This document shows positions 45,120-56,423 of a DNA stretch of 64,000 nt, piece by piece. Made by a program: the position numbers and the translations under genes. Each line of letters opens with the position of its first letter. Positions within the stretch are counted from its first letter, which is position 1. This stretch comes from an uncultured Pseudomonadota bacterium (lineage in GTDB: Bacteria; Pseudomonadota; Gammaproteobacteria; Steroidobacterales; Steroidobacteraceae). Under the pieces are notes generated by a model. It saw only the letters and a program-made list of their open reading frames with translations, was not told where the DNA came from and searched no databases. The stretch spans positions 174,707 to 238,706 of the forward strand of contig CAISEB010000016.1 in the NCBI GenBank assembly GCA_903884235.1, written 5' to 3'.

Positions 45120-46486
45120 GCCACGTGAGCGATTACCTCGGCAACCCCGTCTCGGCGGGTGCACCGGGGACCCTCGCCGCCGTGGACGGCTTCATCGAGG
45201 GGTTCATCGGCTACACGCCGCGCATCCTCGAGCCGCTCGCGGCCGCCGATGCCGATCCCGGACACTGCCTCGTCAATGCCTATGCAGGCTGGCTCTGGAT
45301 GTTCTCCGAGTCCCCGGAAGGGCCGGGGCAGGCGCGGGCGTACCTGGAGCGCGCCGAAGCCGCCGCCTCCGGTGCCACCCCGCGCGAGCGCCAGAATGCC
45401 GCGCTGCTCGGCCGCTGGATCGAGGGCGACATCGACGGCGCCACGGCGCTCGCCGACGACATCCTCGCCGCGGCGCCGCGGGACCTCGCGGCGCTCAAGC
45501 TTCACCAGTACCTGAACTTCAATCGCGGACGCTGCCCGGAAATGCTGCGGGTCGCCCTGGGCGCGATTCCCGCCGCGGGAGATGTCGCGGAGCTGCACGG
45601 CATGCTGGCCTTTGCCTATGAGCAGTGCCACCTGCTGACCGACGCCGAATCCTCGGCGTGGCGCGCGCTGGAGCTGAAGCCGTCGGAACCCTGGGCGCAG
45701 CACGCGCTCGCGCACGTGATGGTCACGGAGGGCCGGATCGTCGAGGGCATCGGGTTCCTGGAGGCGCGGACCGCCGACTGGGATGGCCTGACCTCGTTCA
45801 TGTACACGCACAACTGGTGGCACCTCGCGGTGTTCTACATCTCGGAGGGACGCCTGGACGATGCGCTCGCGATCCAAGACGACCATGTCTGGGCGCGGGA
45901 TCGCAGCTATTCCCAGGACCAGGTGGGCGCCGTGTCGCTACTCGCCCGCCTCGAGCTCGCGGGCCACTCCGTCGGCGAGCGCTGGACTGCCCTGGCCGAC
46001 CATCTCGCTGCGCGACGCGCCGACGTGGTCGAACCTTTCCTGTCGTTGCAGTACCTGTATGGTCTTGCCCGCGCGGACCGTCCGGAGGCAGACGAGCTGC
46101 TGACGGCCATTTCGGTCCACGCCCGCGAGGCGCCGCGCGCGCGCCGAAGCACCTGGGCCGACGTCGCGCTACCGGCCGCGCGCGGACTCGTCGCCCATGC
46201 CCGGGGCGACGATGCCACCTGCCTCGCCGAACTCGGTCCCGCGCTCGGACGAATGCTCGAGACCGGCGGCAGCCACGCGCAGCGCGACCTCTTCGCGCAG
46301 ATCCACCTCGACAGCCTCGTGCGGTCCGGCGCCTTCTCGGTTTGCCAGCAGCTGCTGGAGCAGCGTCGTCGCGGCGAGCCCGATGGCGTTGCGCTCAACC
46401 GCTCGCTCGCCGCGATCTACACGGCACTCGACCTGCCCGTGCAGGCCGCTGCCGCCGCCGCCCGCGCAGTCCGGCCGCGGTCCTGA
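45116..46486 (+). CDS. TTC38-like tetratricopeptide repeat protein
   Basis: 456 aa alpha-helical repeat protein. Segments such as WAQHALAHVMVTEGRIVEGIGFLE and TYTHNWWHLA-like MYTHNWWHLAVFYISEGRLDDAL are typical of the TTC38 family, whose function is unknown in any organism. No signal peptide, so probably cytoplasmic. GTG start in a GTGA overlap with the hydrolase gene, implying joint expression. Confidence 0.8.
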   Translation: MSHVSDYLGNPVSAGAPGTLAAVDGFIEGFIGYTPRILEPLAAADADPGHCLVNAYAGWLWMFSESPEGPGQARAYLERAEAAASGATPRERQNAALLGRWIEGDIDGATALADDILAAAPRDLAALKLHQYLNFNRGRCPEMLRVALGAIPAAGDVAELHGMLAFAYEQCHLLTDAESSAWRALELKPSEPWAQHALAHVMVTEGRIVEGIGFLEARTADWDGLTSFMYTHNWWHLAVFYISEGRLDDALAIQDDHVWARDRSYSQDQVGAVSLLARLELAGHSVGERWTALADHLAARRADVVEPFLSLQYLYGLARADRPEADELLTAISVHAREAPRARRSTWADVALPAARGLVAHARGDDATCLAELGPALGRMLETGGSHAQRDLFAQIHLDSLVRSGAFSVCQQLLEQRRRGEPDGVALNRSLAAIYTALDLPVQAAAAAARAVRPRS

Positions 46487-46495
46487 CGGGGCGCC

Positions 46496-47301
46496 GTGCC
46501 GACGCTCGCCCGGCCGGGCCTTGAACTCTACTACGAGGTCGACGGCGACGGTCCGCCGCTGCCGCTGATCGCGGGGCTCGCGAGCGACAGCCAGAGCTGG
46601 GCGCCCGTGCGCGCGGCGCTCGCCCGTCGGTTCAGGCTGGTCCTGCCGGACCCTCGTGGCGCCGGGCGCTCGGCGCCCGCGGACGCGGCGGTCTCCGTCG
46701 ACCTCATCGCCGAGGACTGCGCGGCCCTCCTTGCGCACCTCCGGATCGAAAGTGCCGCCGTCCTCGGGCACTCGATGGGCGGGCTCGTCGCGCATCGGCT
46801 CGCGGTGATCGCGCCCGGATGCGTGCGCACCCTCGTGCTTGCGGCGAGCGGTGCGGTCGATGCGCGTGCCGCGCTGCTGCTCGGCGACCTTGCCGCGGCG
46901 CGCGAGGCCGGCGTTCCCGCGGAGCTCTGGTTCCGGATGCTGTTCCAGTGGCTGTTCCGGCCAGGGTTCTTCGCGGATCCGCGGCGGGTCGCGGACGCAG
47001 CGCGGCTCGCGGCGGCGTATCCCTACCCGCAGTCGATGGGGCCTTCCGGGCGCAGCTCGGCGCGGCCGTCGCGGGGGCCCCGCGCGGCGGTGAGCCCATC
47101 GGCGTGCCCACGCTCGTGCTGTCCGGACGGCTCGATCGCCTGATCGATCCCGTCGCGAGCCGGGCGAGCTTCGCCGATGTCCCGGGGGCGACGAGCGTCG
47201 AGCTCGAGGATGCAGGGCATTCCCTGCACTGGGACCAGCCGGAGGCCTTCGTCGCGGCGGTGGGTGCCTTCCTCGGGCCGTTCGCGACCGCCGATCGCTG
47301 A
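46496..47301 (+). pseudogene. Alpha/beta hydrolase, frameshifted
   Basis: The first 182 codons encode a hydrolase fold with nucleophile S93 (LGHSMGG) and the cap region. At the GGGG run 47038-47041 the protein shifts to another frame that continues the family (GVPTLVLSGRLDRLIDP with the acid, DAGHSLHWDQPE with the histidine) to 47301. Adding one G restores a single protein of about 268 aa. Either a real inactivating deletion or a homopolymer sequencing error. GTG start, 9 nt after the TTC38-like gene. Confidence 0.8.
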
Positions 47302-47398
47302 TCGGCCCTGTCGGGTCCCTGGGCCCGGCCCGCTACCGACCGGCTGCTCCTCTCGGGCATCATAGCCGCGGCCCCGCCGGGCCGACGGAGCGAGAGTC

Positions 47399-48889
47399 GT
47401 GCAGAAGATCCTGATCGATGGCGCGTGGGTCGATCCGCTCAGCGAATCGACCCGCGAGATATTGAATCCGACGAACCTGAAGCCGCTCGGCACCGTCGCG
47501 GACTGTGGTGCCGCCGACCTCGACCGCGCGGTCGCTGCGGCGCGCGCGGCGCAGCGCGACTGGTGGAAGGTCCCGGCCGTCGAGAAGGCGAAGCTGTTGC
47601 GCGAGATCGGCGCGCGCATCCGTGTGCGCGAGCAGGAACTCGCGACCCTGATGACGCTCGAGACGGGCAAGCCGCTCATCGAGGCCGTCGACTGCATCGA
47701 CTGGGTCGCGGCGTGCTTCGAGTACTACGGGGAGGTCGCGCGTTCGAGCTACGGCAACTCCATCCCGCCCGTTGCCCCGCACCAGGTGAATTTCACGATC
47801 AAGGAGCCGTTCGGCGTGGTGGCCGCGATCGCGCCGTTCAACTTCCCGCTGCTGCTGATGGCCTGGAAGGTGGCGCCGGCGATCGCGGCAGGCAACACGG
47901 TCGTGTGCAAGCCGCCGCACCAGAACCCGCTTTCCAACCTGATGATGGCCGAGGTCTACGACCTGCTGCCACGTGGCGTCGTCAACGTCGTGACCGGAGG
48001 CGCCGAAACGGGCGCCGCGCTCGTCGATCATCCGGGCGTGGACATGATCGCGTTCACCGGCTCGACCGCCGTGGGCCGCAAGGTCGCAGCCGCGGCGGGT
48101 GCCGCGCTCAAGAAGGTGAACCTCGAGCTCGGCTCGGTCGACCCCTTCATCGTCTGCCGGGATGCCGACCTCGACGTCGCCGTGCCGGGCGTGGCGTGGG
48201 CGCGCCTGCTGAACGCGGGCCAGGTGTGCACGTCGGCGAAGCGCATCTACGTCGATCGGTCGATCGCGGCGGAGTTCGTCGAGCGGCTGCACATGCACAT
48301 GGGTGAACTGTCGGTGGGCAACCCGATCAACCCCGAAAACGACATGGGCCCACTGATCACCCGCGAGGCCGCGCGGCGGGTCGAGGACCAGGTCGCCAGG
48401 TCGATCCGCGATGGTGCGCAGCTCGTCTTCGGTGGATTTCGCTTCCGGCCCGAGGGGCTGGCGGGGCATTTCTTCCAGCCGACGATCCTCGCCAACGTGC
48501 GGCACGGCAGCGTGCCGACGCGCGAGGAGATCTTCGGCCCCGTCGTGTCGATCACGCCGTTCGATGACACCGACGAGGCGATCCGCTTCGCGAACGACTC
48601 CGAGTACGGCCTCGGCGCCTGCATCTACACCAACGACCTCAAGGTCGCGATGCAGGCGATGGAGTTCATCAAGGCCGGCACCTTCTGGATCAACGATCCG
48701 CTGACCGACAACGAGGCCGGACCGTTCGGTGGCATGCGCCACAGCGGCATCGGCCGGGAGCTCGGCGCGGAGGGGCTCGATGCATTCCGCGAGCCGAAGC
48801 ATGTGCACATGGATTACGTGATGGAGCGCAAGAGCTGGTGGTTCCCCTACCGCGATCGCAAGCGCCCCGGCGGAGGAGGGCACGCGTGA
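47399..48889 (+). CDS. NAD(P)-dependent aldehyde dehydrogenase, divergent active-site motif
   Basis: 496 aa. APFNFPLLLMAWKVAPAIAAGN, AFTGSTAVGRK, E243 and C277 (NAGQVCTSAKR) are in place. The canonical ELGGKSP reads LELGSVDP and the PxE substrate strand reads KPPHQNPLSN, both unusual. C-terminal GPFGGMRHSGIGRELGAEG is normal. Overlap (GTGA) with a PuuB-like oxidase suggests that it oxidises the aldehyde made by that enzyme. GTG start with GGAG upstream. Confidence 0.9.
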   Translation: MQKILIDGAWVDPLSESTREILNPTNLKPLGTVADCGAADLDRAVAAARAAQRDWWKVPAVEKAKLLREIGARIRVREQELATLMTLETGKPLIEAVDCIDWVAACFEYYGEVARSSYGNSIPPVAPHQVNFTIKEPFGVVAAIAPFNFPLLLMAWKVAPAIAAGNTVVCKPPHQNPLSNLMMAEVYDLLPRGVVNVVTGGAETGAALVDHPGVDMIAFTGSTAVGRKVAAAAGAALKKVNLELGSVDPFIVCRDADLDVAVPGVAWARLLNAGQVCTSAKRIYVDRSIAAEFVERLHMHMGELSVGNPINPENDMGPLITREAARRVEDQVARSIRDGAQLVFGGFRFRPEGLAGHFFQPTILANVRHGSVPTREEIFGPVVSITPFDDTDEAIRFANDSEYGLGACIYTNDLKVAMQAMEFIKAGTFWINDPLTDNEAGPFGGMRHSGIGRELGAEGLDAFREPKHVHMDYVMERKSWWFPYRDRKRPGGGGHA

Positions 48890-50163
48890 GCAGGCTGGCA
48901 GGCTGCTACTGGACGGAGGACGCGCCATTGCCGCTGGCGCCAGCGGCGCCGCTGCCCTCGAGCGCCGACGTCGTCATCATCGGCTCCGGCTACACGGGTC
49001 TCGCGGCGGCACGCGAGACGGCGCTCGCGGGACGATCGACGCTCGTGCTCGACGCCGGCGAGATCGGCGGAGGCTGCTCGTCCCGCAACGGCGGCCAGGT
49101 CGCATTCAGCTTCAAGCCTGCCCACGGCACGTTGGTCGAGCGCCACGGGCGGGCGATCGCCGACGGCATCTACCGGGAGGGCGTCGAGGCCGTCGACGAG
49201 CTGCGGCGGCTGGCCGTCGAGGAAGGCCTCGATTGCGGGTGGCGCGAGTCCGGCTGCTTCGTCGCCGCGCACACACCCCGGCACTTCCAGGCGCTCGTCC
49301 AGGAAGCGGAATCGCAGCCCAAGGCGTTTCGCGCGCCCTACGAGGTCGTGCCCCGCTCGCGCCTGCAGGAGGCGGTGGACAGCCCGCTCTACCACGGTGG
49401 CGTGATCTACCCGCGCGACGCGTCGGTCCATCCGCAGAAGCTGGTCGTGGCGCTGCATGCCCGCGCGGCGGCGGCCGGCGCCGACTTCCGCAGCCATTGC
49501 GAGGTGCTGGGCCTTGCCCGGCGGCGGCATGCGTGGGAGGTCTCGACCCGACAGGGCAGCGTGAGCGCGTCGCGCGTGCTGGTCGCGACCAACGGCTACA
49601 CCGGTGCGTTCTCGCCGTGGCACCGGCGTCGCGTGTTCCCGATCGGCAGCTACATCGCGGCGACCGAGGCGCTGGATCCCGCGCTCGTCGCGAGACTGAT
49701 CCCGCACGGTCGCAACTTCGGCGATACCCGACGCGTCGTGATCTACGTCCGGCCTTCGCCCGATGGTCGGCGCATCCTCTTCGGCGGCCGCGCGGCGGCC
49801 GGCGAGACCGACGTCGCCCGCTGCGTGCCGATGCTCGCCCGCATGATGGCACAGGTCTTCCCGGCGCTCGCCGGGGTGCAGATCACCCACGCCTGGATGG
49901 GGTTCGTCGGCTTCACGTTCGACACGATCGCGAACGTGGGTGAGCGCGATGGCCTGTACCACGCGATGGGATACTGCGGGCAGGGCGTGCCGACGGCGCC
50001 GTACTACGGACGACGGATCGGGTTGAGGATGGCGGACCAGGACGGCGGCGAGACCGCGTTGTGGAACCTGCCATTCGCCACGCGGCCGTACTATGGTGGC
50101 CGGCCCTGGTTCCTGCCCGCGGCCGTGCAGGCATACCGCTTCCTGGATCGCCTCGGATGGTGA
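48886..50163 (+). CDS. FAD-dependent amine oxidase (DAO family, PuuB-like)
   Basis: 425 aa. N-terminal FAD-binding GSGYTGLAAARETALAG at about 33-49, CSSRNGGQVAFSFKP, and C-terminal AWMGFVGFTFDTIANVGERDGLYHAMGYCGQG match gamma-glutamylputrescine oxidase PuuB and other glycine/D-amino-acid oxidase family enzymes. It would release an aldehyde for the coupled dehydrogenase. GTG start overlapping the dehydrogenase stop by 4 nt. The substrate is not certain; polyamine or other secondary amine is likely. Confidence 0.87.
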   Translation: MSRLAGCYWTEDAPLPLAPAAPLPSSADVVIIGSGYTGLAAARETALAGRSTLVLDAGEIGGGCSSRNGGQVAFSFKPAHGTLVERHGRAIADGIYREGVEAVDELRRLAVEEGLDCGWRESGCFVAAHTPRHFQALVQEAESQPKAFRAPYEVVPRSRLQEAVDSPLYHGGVIYPRDASVHPQKLVVALHARAAAAGADFRSHCEVLGLARRRHAWEVSTRQGSVSASRVLVATNGYTGAFSPWHRRRVFPIGSYIAATEALDPALVARLIPHGRNFGDTRRVVIYVRPSPDGRRILFGGRAAAGETDVARCVPMLARMMAQVFPALAGVQITHAWMGFVGFTFDTIANVGERDGLYHAMGYCGQGVPTAPYYGRRIGLRMADQDGGETALWNLPFATRPYYGGRPWFLPAAVQAYRFLDRLGW

Positions 50164-50167
50164 CGAC

Positions 50168-50755
50168 ATGACACAGACCCCTGCCGCCGTGCTGCGCCAC
50201 GAGGACGGGCGGGTTCGCTGCGCGTGGTGCGGCACGGATCCGACCTACGTCGCGTACCACGACACCGAATGGGGCGTGCCGGTGCACGACGACGCGCTGC
50301 TGTTCGAGATGCTGTGCCTGGAGGGCGCGCAGGCCGGCCTCAGCTGGATCACGGTGCTGAGGAAGCGCGAGAACTACAGGGCGGCGCTCGATGGCTTCGA
50401 CGCCGCCAGGATCGCGCGCTATCGCCCGGCGCGCATCGAGCGCCTCATGGCCAATCCCGGGCTGATCCGCAATCGCCTGAAGCTCGAGTCGCTGGTGTCG
50501 AACGCGCGCGCCTACCTCGACCTGCGCCAGGAGCCGGGCGCATTCGCGGCGCTGCTGTGGGACTTCAGGCCGGAACGCCGGCGTCGCCCGCGCGCGCAGG
50601 GCGACGTGCCTGCCTCGACGGCAGAGAGCGACGCGATGAGCCGCGAGCTCAAGCGAAGGGGATTTCGCTTCGTCGGCACGACGATCTGCTATGCCTTCAT
50701 GCAGGCGGTCGGCATCGTCGACGATCACCAGGCGCGTTGCCACCGCGCCGGCTGA
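50168..50755 (+). CDS. tag: DNA-3-methyladenine glycosylase I
   Basis: 195 aa. RCAWCGTDPTYVAYHDTEWGVP and the zinc ligands C18, H31, H187 and C191 follow E. coli Tag. It excises 3-methyladenine from DNA. An arginine-rich stretch (PERRRRPRAQ) replaces part of the usual loop. ATG 4 nt after the oxidase stop, and converges with the aminopeptidase gene. Confidence 0.93.
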   Translation: MTQTPAAVLRHEDGRVRCAWCGTDPTYVAYHDTEWGVPVHDDALLFEMLCLEGAQAGLSWITVLRKRENYRAALDGFDAARIARYRPARIERLMANPGLIRNRLKLESLVSNARAYLDLRQEPGAFAALLWDFRPERRRRPRAQGDVPASTAESDAMSRELKRRGFRFVGTTICYAFMQAVGIVDDHQARCHRAG

Positions 50756-50758
50756 GGA

Positions 50759-51784
50759 TCAGCGGGGCCGTGCCTCGTGGACGCCGCGCGCGATCGCACG
50801 TGCGAGGCAGTCGGCTGCGGCCGAGCCGATGCGCGCCACCAGCACCGGATCGGCGGGGCGCCCGGCCGGCGCCGTGCCGGTCGCGACGGCGAAGACCGTG
50901 TCGCCGTCGAATGGCGTATGCGACGGGCGCACCGCGCGGGCGATGCCGTCCTGCGCCATGACCGCCACGCGATTGCAATCGGCGGAGTTGAGCGCAGCCG
51001 AGGTCGCGACGATCGCGATCACGGTGCTCGTGCCGTGCTCAGGGGCGTGCATGTCCGCGAGGCGCGAATCCGCGGGCGCCGGATCGATCATCGGCGAGAA
51101 GGCGCCCGGACGCGCGCCGCCGAACTCGCCGTCGATCTCGAAGGGCCAGGCATGGAACACCTGGCTTGCGGGCAGGTGGACGCTGCCGATCGAGTTCACT
51201 GCCACGAGCGCGCCGACGACGAGCCCGTCGCCGAGGTCGAGCGAGGCGGAGCCGATGCCGCCCTGGACATGCCCGGCGCGCGCGCCGCGGCCCGCGCCGA
51301 TCGCGCCGAGCGCGAACGTGCGTCCGGCCGCGGCGACGGAGTCGACGCCGAGCGATCGGTAGGGCGGTTCGCTCCAGTCCTTGTCGCCCTCACCGCCGAG
51401 GTCGTGCAGGACTGCTGCCGGCACGATCGGGATCGCGCGCGTATGCGAGAGGATGCGCAGGCCCTGCCCGGCGCCCGAGAGCGTCGTCGCAACGCCATCG
51501 GCCGCGGCAAGGCCGAACACCGATCCGCCGGCGAGCACGATTGCATGGGCGTGGCCCACGAGGGCGCCGGGCGCGAGGGCCTCGGTCTCGCGAACGCCCG
51601 GTGCGCCACCGCGCACATCGACGCCTGCCGCCATCGCCCGGTCCCCGACCAGCGTGGTGACGCCGCTCGCGGCGCGCGCGTCGGTCGCGTGACCCACGCG
51701 GATGCCGGGTACGTCGGTGATCAGGTTCAGGGGGCCTGGGCGCAAGGTGTTCTCCCGGATCGATTCAGATGCAGCGGCCGCCAT
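50759..51784 (-). CDS. P1-family (DmpA-like) aminopeptidase/amidase
   Basis: 341 aa. The family start LNLITDVPGIRVGHATD, VLAGGSVFGLAAADGV and GLVVGALVAVNSIGSV are present; the last holds the site where these N-terminal-nucleophile enzymes cut themselves. Relatives include DmpA L-aminopeptidase, BapA beta-aminopeptidase and NylC. It is the last gene of a minus-strand operon and its start lies inside the end of the SDR gene (20-nt overlap). Confidence 0.87.
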   Translation of the reverse strand: MAAAASESIRENTLRPGPLNLITDVPGIRVGHATDARAASGVTTLVGDRAMAAGVDVRGGAPGVRETEALAPGALVGHAHAIVLAGGSVFGLAAADGVATTLSGAGQGLRILSHTRAIPIVPAAVLHDLGGEGDKDWSEPPYRSLGVDSVAAAGRTFALGAIGAGRGARAGHVQGGIGSASLDLGDGLVVGALVAVNSIGSVHLPASQVFHAWPFEIDGEFGGARPGAFSPMIDPAPADSRLADMHAPEHGTSTVIAIVATSAALNSADCNRVAVMAQDGIARAVRPSHTPFDGDTVFAVATGTAPAGRPADPVLVARIGSAAADCLARAIARGVHEARPR

Positions 51785-52511
51785 CGACTTCGAGTGCGAC
51801 GCCGGTGATCATGCCGGCCTCGTCGGAGCAGAGGAAGGTCGCGGTATTGGCCATGTCCTCGGCCGTGGCGAACCGGCCAAGCGGGATCGTCGCGAGGAAC
51901 CGTGCCCGTACTTCCGGCGTGTCGGAGCCCATGAACGTCGCGAGCAACGGCGTTTCGCTGGCAACCGGGTTGATTGCGTTGACGCGGATGCCCGACGGAG
52001 CGAGCTCGACCGCCATCGAACGGGTCGCCGTGATCACCCAGCCCTTGGATGCGTTGTACCAGGTCAGGCGCGGACGCGGGCTGACGCCCGCGGTCGAGCC
52101 GATGTTCAGGATCACGCCGCGGCCGCGGGCCTTCATGCCGGGCACGAAGGCCCGCGCGGTCAGGTAGATCGAGCGCACGTTGACGGCGAGGATCCGATCG
52201 AAGTCCTCCTCGGCGAGGTCCTCGAGCAGCTGGGGTGGGTGGCCGATGCCGGCGTTGTTGACCAGCACGTCGAGCGGCCCCAGTTCCGCTGCGACCGTGG
52301 CCGCGAGGGCGGCGACGCTGTCGCGGTCGGCGACGTCGGTCGCGACGGCGATCGCGTTCGGGCCGAGTGCCCTGGCCTGCGCCTGCGCTGCGTCGAAATC
52401 GCGGTCCGCGATCGCGACGCGCGCACCTTCGGCGACGAAGCGCCGGGCGATCCCGGCGCCGATTCCGGAGGCGCCACCCGTGACGATCGCTGTCTTCCCG
52501 GCCAGTCTCAT
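51765..52511 (-). CDS. Short-chain dehydrogenase/reductase (SDR)
   Basis: 248 aa. NAD(P) motif TGGASGIG at about 12-19, NNAG at about 87-90, catalytic YNASK, and terminal GGRCI. Typical classical SDR of 3-oxoacyl-reductase type; the substrate is unknown. It is 17 nt downstream of the aldehyde dehydrogenase gene and overlaps the aminopeptidase gene. Confidence 0.92.
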   Translation of the reverse strand: MRLAGKTAIVTGGASGIGAGIARRFVAEGARVAIADRDFDAAQAQARALGPNAIAVATDVADRDSVAALAATVAAELGPLDVLVNNAGIGHPPQLLEDLAEEDFDRILAVNVRSIYLTARAFVPGMKARGRGVILNIGSTAGVSPRPRLTWYNASKGWVITATRSMAVELAPSGIRVNAINPVASETPLLATFMGSDTPEVRARFLATIPLGRFATAEDMANTATFLCSDEAGMITGVALEVDGGRCI

Positions 52512-52528
52512 GTGTGGTCCCGTTCTGT

Positions 52529-53976
52529 TCAGCGGTGGCGCGCGGCGACCGTCTTCACGGTCGTGAACCCGTACAGTGCCTCGAAGCCCTTCTCGCGGCC
52601 GTGCCCGGACCAGCCGGTCCCGCCAAAGGGCAGCTCCACGCCGCCGGCCGCGCCGTAGTCGTTCAGGAAGACCTGGCCGGCGCGCAGGCGTCGCACCAGC
52701 CGGTGCTGGCGTCCCGCGTCGCGCGTCCACGCACCCGCCACGAGGCCGTAGCGCGTGCCGTTCGCGATCGCGACCGCTTCGTCCTCGTCGGCGAACGGCA
52801 GTACGACCTGCACCGGACCGAACACCTCCTCCTGCGCGAGGGGATCGGCGGGCGCGACGCCGCCAAGCAGCGTCGGCGCGATGTAATGACCGCCTGGTGG
52901 CGCGTCCGCGACGACCTCTCCCGAGGCGAGCAGCTCGGCGCCAGCCTCGAGTCCGGTCGTGACCATGCGGCGCACGCGGGCGAGCTGTGCGCCCGAGACC
53001 AGTGGGCCGAGGTCCAGGTCCCGCGCGGCAGGTCCCGCGCGCAGCGCTCGGTAGCGGGCCGCCAGCGCGTCGACGACGCGGTCGTAGACACCGCGCTGGA
53101 CCAGCAGGCGCGAGCTGGCCGAGCAGGTCTGTCCGGCGTTCTGGATGCCGGCGCGGACGAGCATCGGCAACGCCACGTCCAGATCGGCGTCGTCGAACAC
53201 GAGCTGCGGCGACTTGCCGCCGAGCTCGAGCGTGACCGGTGCGACATGCCGCGCCGCCGCGATCTGCACGGCGATGCCGACCTCGACCGAGCCGGTGAAC
53301 GAGAGGTGGTTGACGAGCGGATGGGCCGCGAGTGCCGCGCCGGCTTCCTCGCCGAGGCCTGGCACGACGTTGATCGCACCCGCGGGGAAGCCGACCTCGG
53401 TCGCGAGCCGGGCGAAGGCGAGCGTCGTCAGCGAGGCTTCCTCGGCCGGCTTCACGACGACGGCGTTGCCGGCGGCGAGCGCGGCGCCCACCGAACGGCC
53501 GACGATCTGCATCGGGTAGTTCCACGGCACGATGTGGCCGGTCACGCCATGCGGCTCGCGCAGCGTGTACACGGTGTAGTCGGTCAGGAACGGGATCGTC
53601 GTGCCGTGCAGCTTGTCGACCGCGCCGGCGTAGAACTCGAGGTAGCGCGCCAGTGCCACGACGTCCGCGCGGGCCTGCGACGCCGGCTTGCCGACGTCGC
53701 GTACCTCGAGGTCTGCGAGCTGTTCGGCGTGTGCGAGCACCGCGCGCCCGAGGGCGGCGAGCAGGCGGCCGCGCTCGAAGGCCGCGAGCGCACCCCAGGG
53801 GCCTTCGAACGCCGCGCGTGCCGCGCGGACGGCAGCGTCCACGTCGTTCGCGTCGGCCCGCGCGATGCGCCCGAATTCGAGCCCCGTGGAGGGATCCTCC
53901 ACGGGGAGCGTCGCGCCGCCGGCGGCGCGACGCCAGCAGCCCCCGACCAGCAGTTGATCCGACTCGAACGGCAGCG

Positions 53977-53980
<4 letters not shown>
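52529..53980 (-). CDS. NAD(P)-dependent aldehyde dehydrogenase
   Basis: 483 aa. VPWNYPMQIVGRSVGAALAAGN, FTGSVEVG, E252 (LELGGKSP) and C286 (NAGQTCSASS) are intact, and ELPFGGTGWSGHGREKG ends the catalytic domain. Resembles betaine/gamma-aminobutyraldehyde-type dehydrogenases. Its ATG overlaps the ABC ATPase stop (ATGA), so it belongs to the transporter operon. Confidence 0.93.
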
Positions 53981-55595
<1,615 letters not shown>

Positions 55596-55599
<4 letters not shown>

Positions 55600-56423
55600 G
55601 GCGCCTCCCCGGAGCGATGAGTTGCGAAGCGTGCGCCGAGCGCGTCGCCGAGCAGGTTGAGTCCGAGCACGGTCAGCGCGAGCGCGAGCCCCGGAAATGC
55701 GGCGAGCCAGGGTGCCTGGCCGACCAGCGTCTGGGCGTCGTTGAGCATCCGCCCCCAGCTCGCGGCCGGCGGCTGCACGCCGAGGCCGACGTACGACAGG
55801 CCGGCCTCGGCGACGATCGCGAGCGACAGCTGGATCGTCGCCTGCACGATGACGAGGACGGCGACGTTCGGCAGCAGGTGCTCGAGCGCGATCGCGGTCC
55901 TGCCGCGACCGGAAAGTCTCGCGGCAAGCACGAAGTCGCGGGTCATCAGCGAGAGCGCCTTGCCGCGCACCAGACGCGCGAACACCGGCACGTTGAAGAC
56001 ACCGATCGCGACGACCGCCGTCAGGGCGCCGGGCCCGAGGGCGGCCGACAGCAGGACCGCGAGCAGCAGCGACGGGAACGCGAACACGAGGTCGCCCGTG
56101 CGCGCGACGATCTCGTCCGGCAGCCCGCCCCGGGCTGCGCCGACGAGACCGAGCGGCACGCCCACGACCACGCCGACCAGGACGGCCGCGAGCGCGACCC
56201 ACAGCGACGTGCAGGCGCCGCTCGCGATCAACGCGAGTACGTCCCGCCCGAGTGCGTCGGTTCCGAACCAGTGTTCCGCGCCGGGCGCGAGCAGTCGCCG
56301 CCCGACGTCGATCGCGAGCGCGTCGTCGAACACGCCGGCGAGCGAGGTGAGCGCGAGCAGCACGATGCCGCCGACGAGGGTGGCGCCGATCGCGAGCGAC
56401 GCGCGGGGCGAGGCCGGGTTCAA
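55596..56423 (-). CDS. Dipeptide-type ABC transporter permease (DppC-like)
   Basis: 275 aa with about six hydrophobic helices. HWFGTDALGRDVLALI and the EAA loop RLSGRGRTAIALEHLLPN are typical of DppC/OppC. Start is TTG at 56423, whose TTGA contains the stop of the preceding fused gene, so translation is coupled; no better start exists nearby. The short N-terminus lacks the usual long cytoplasmic lead. Confidence 0.9.

Noticed and set aside
51765..53525. Possible single large protein joining SDR to an upstream region
   Set aside because: The part before the ATG at 52511 is an out-of-frame reading of the aldehyde dehydrogenase gene. The SDR start matches the family N-terminus.
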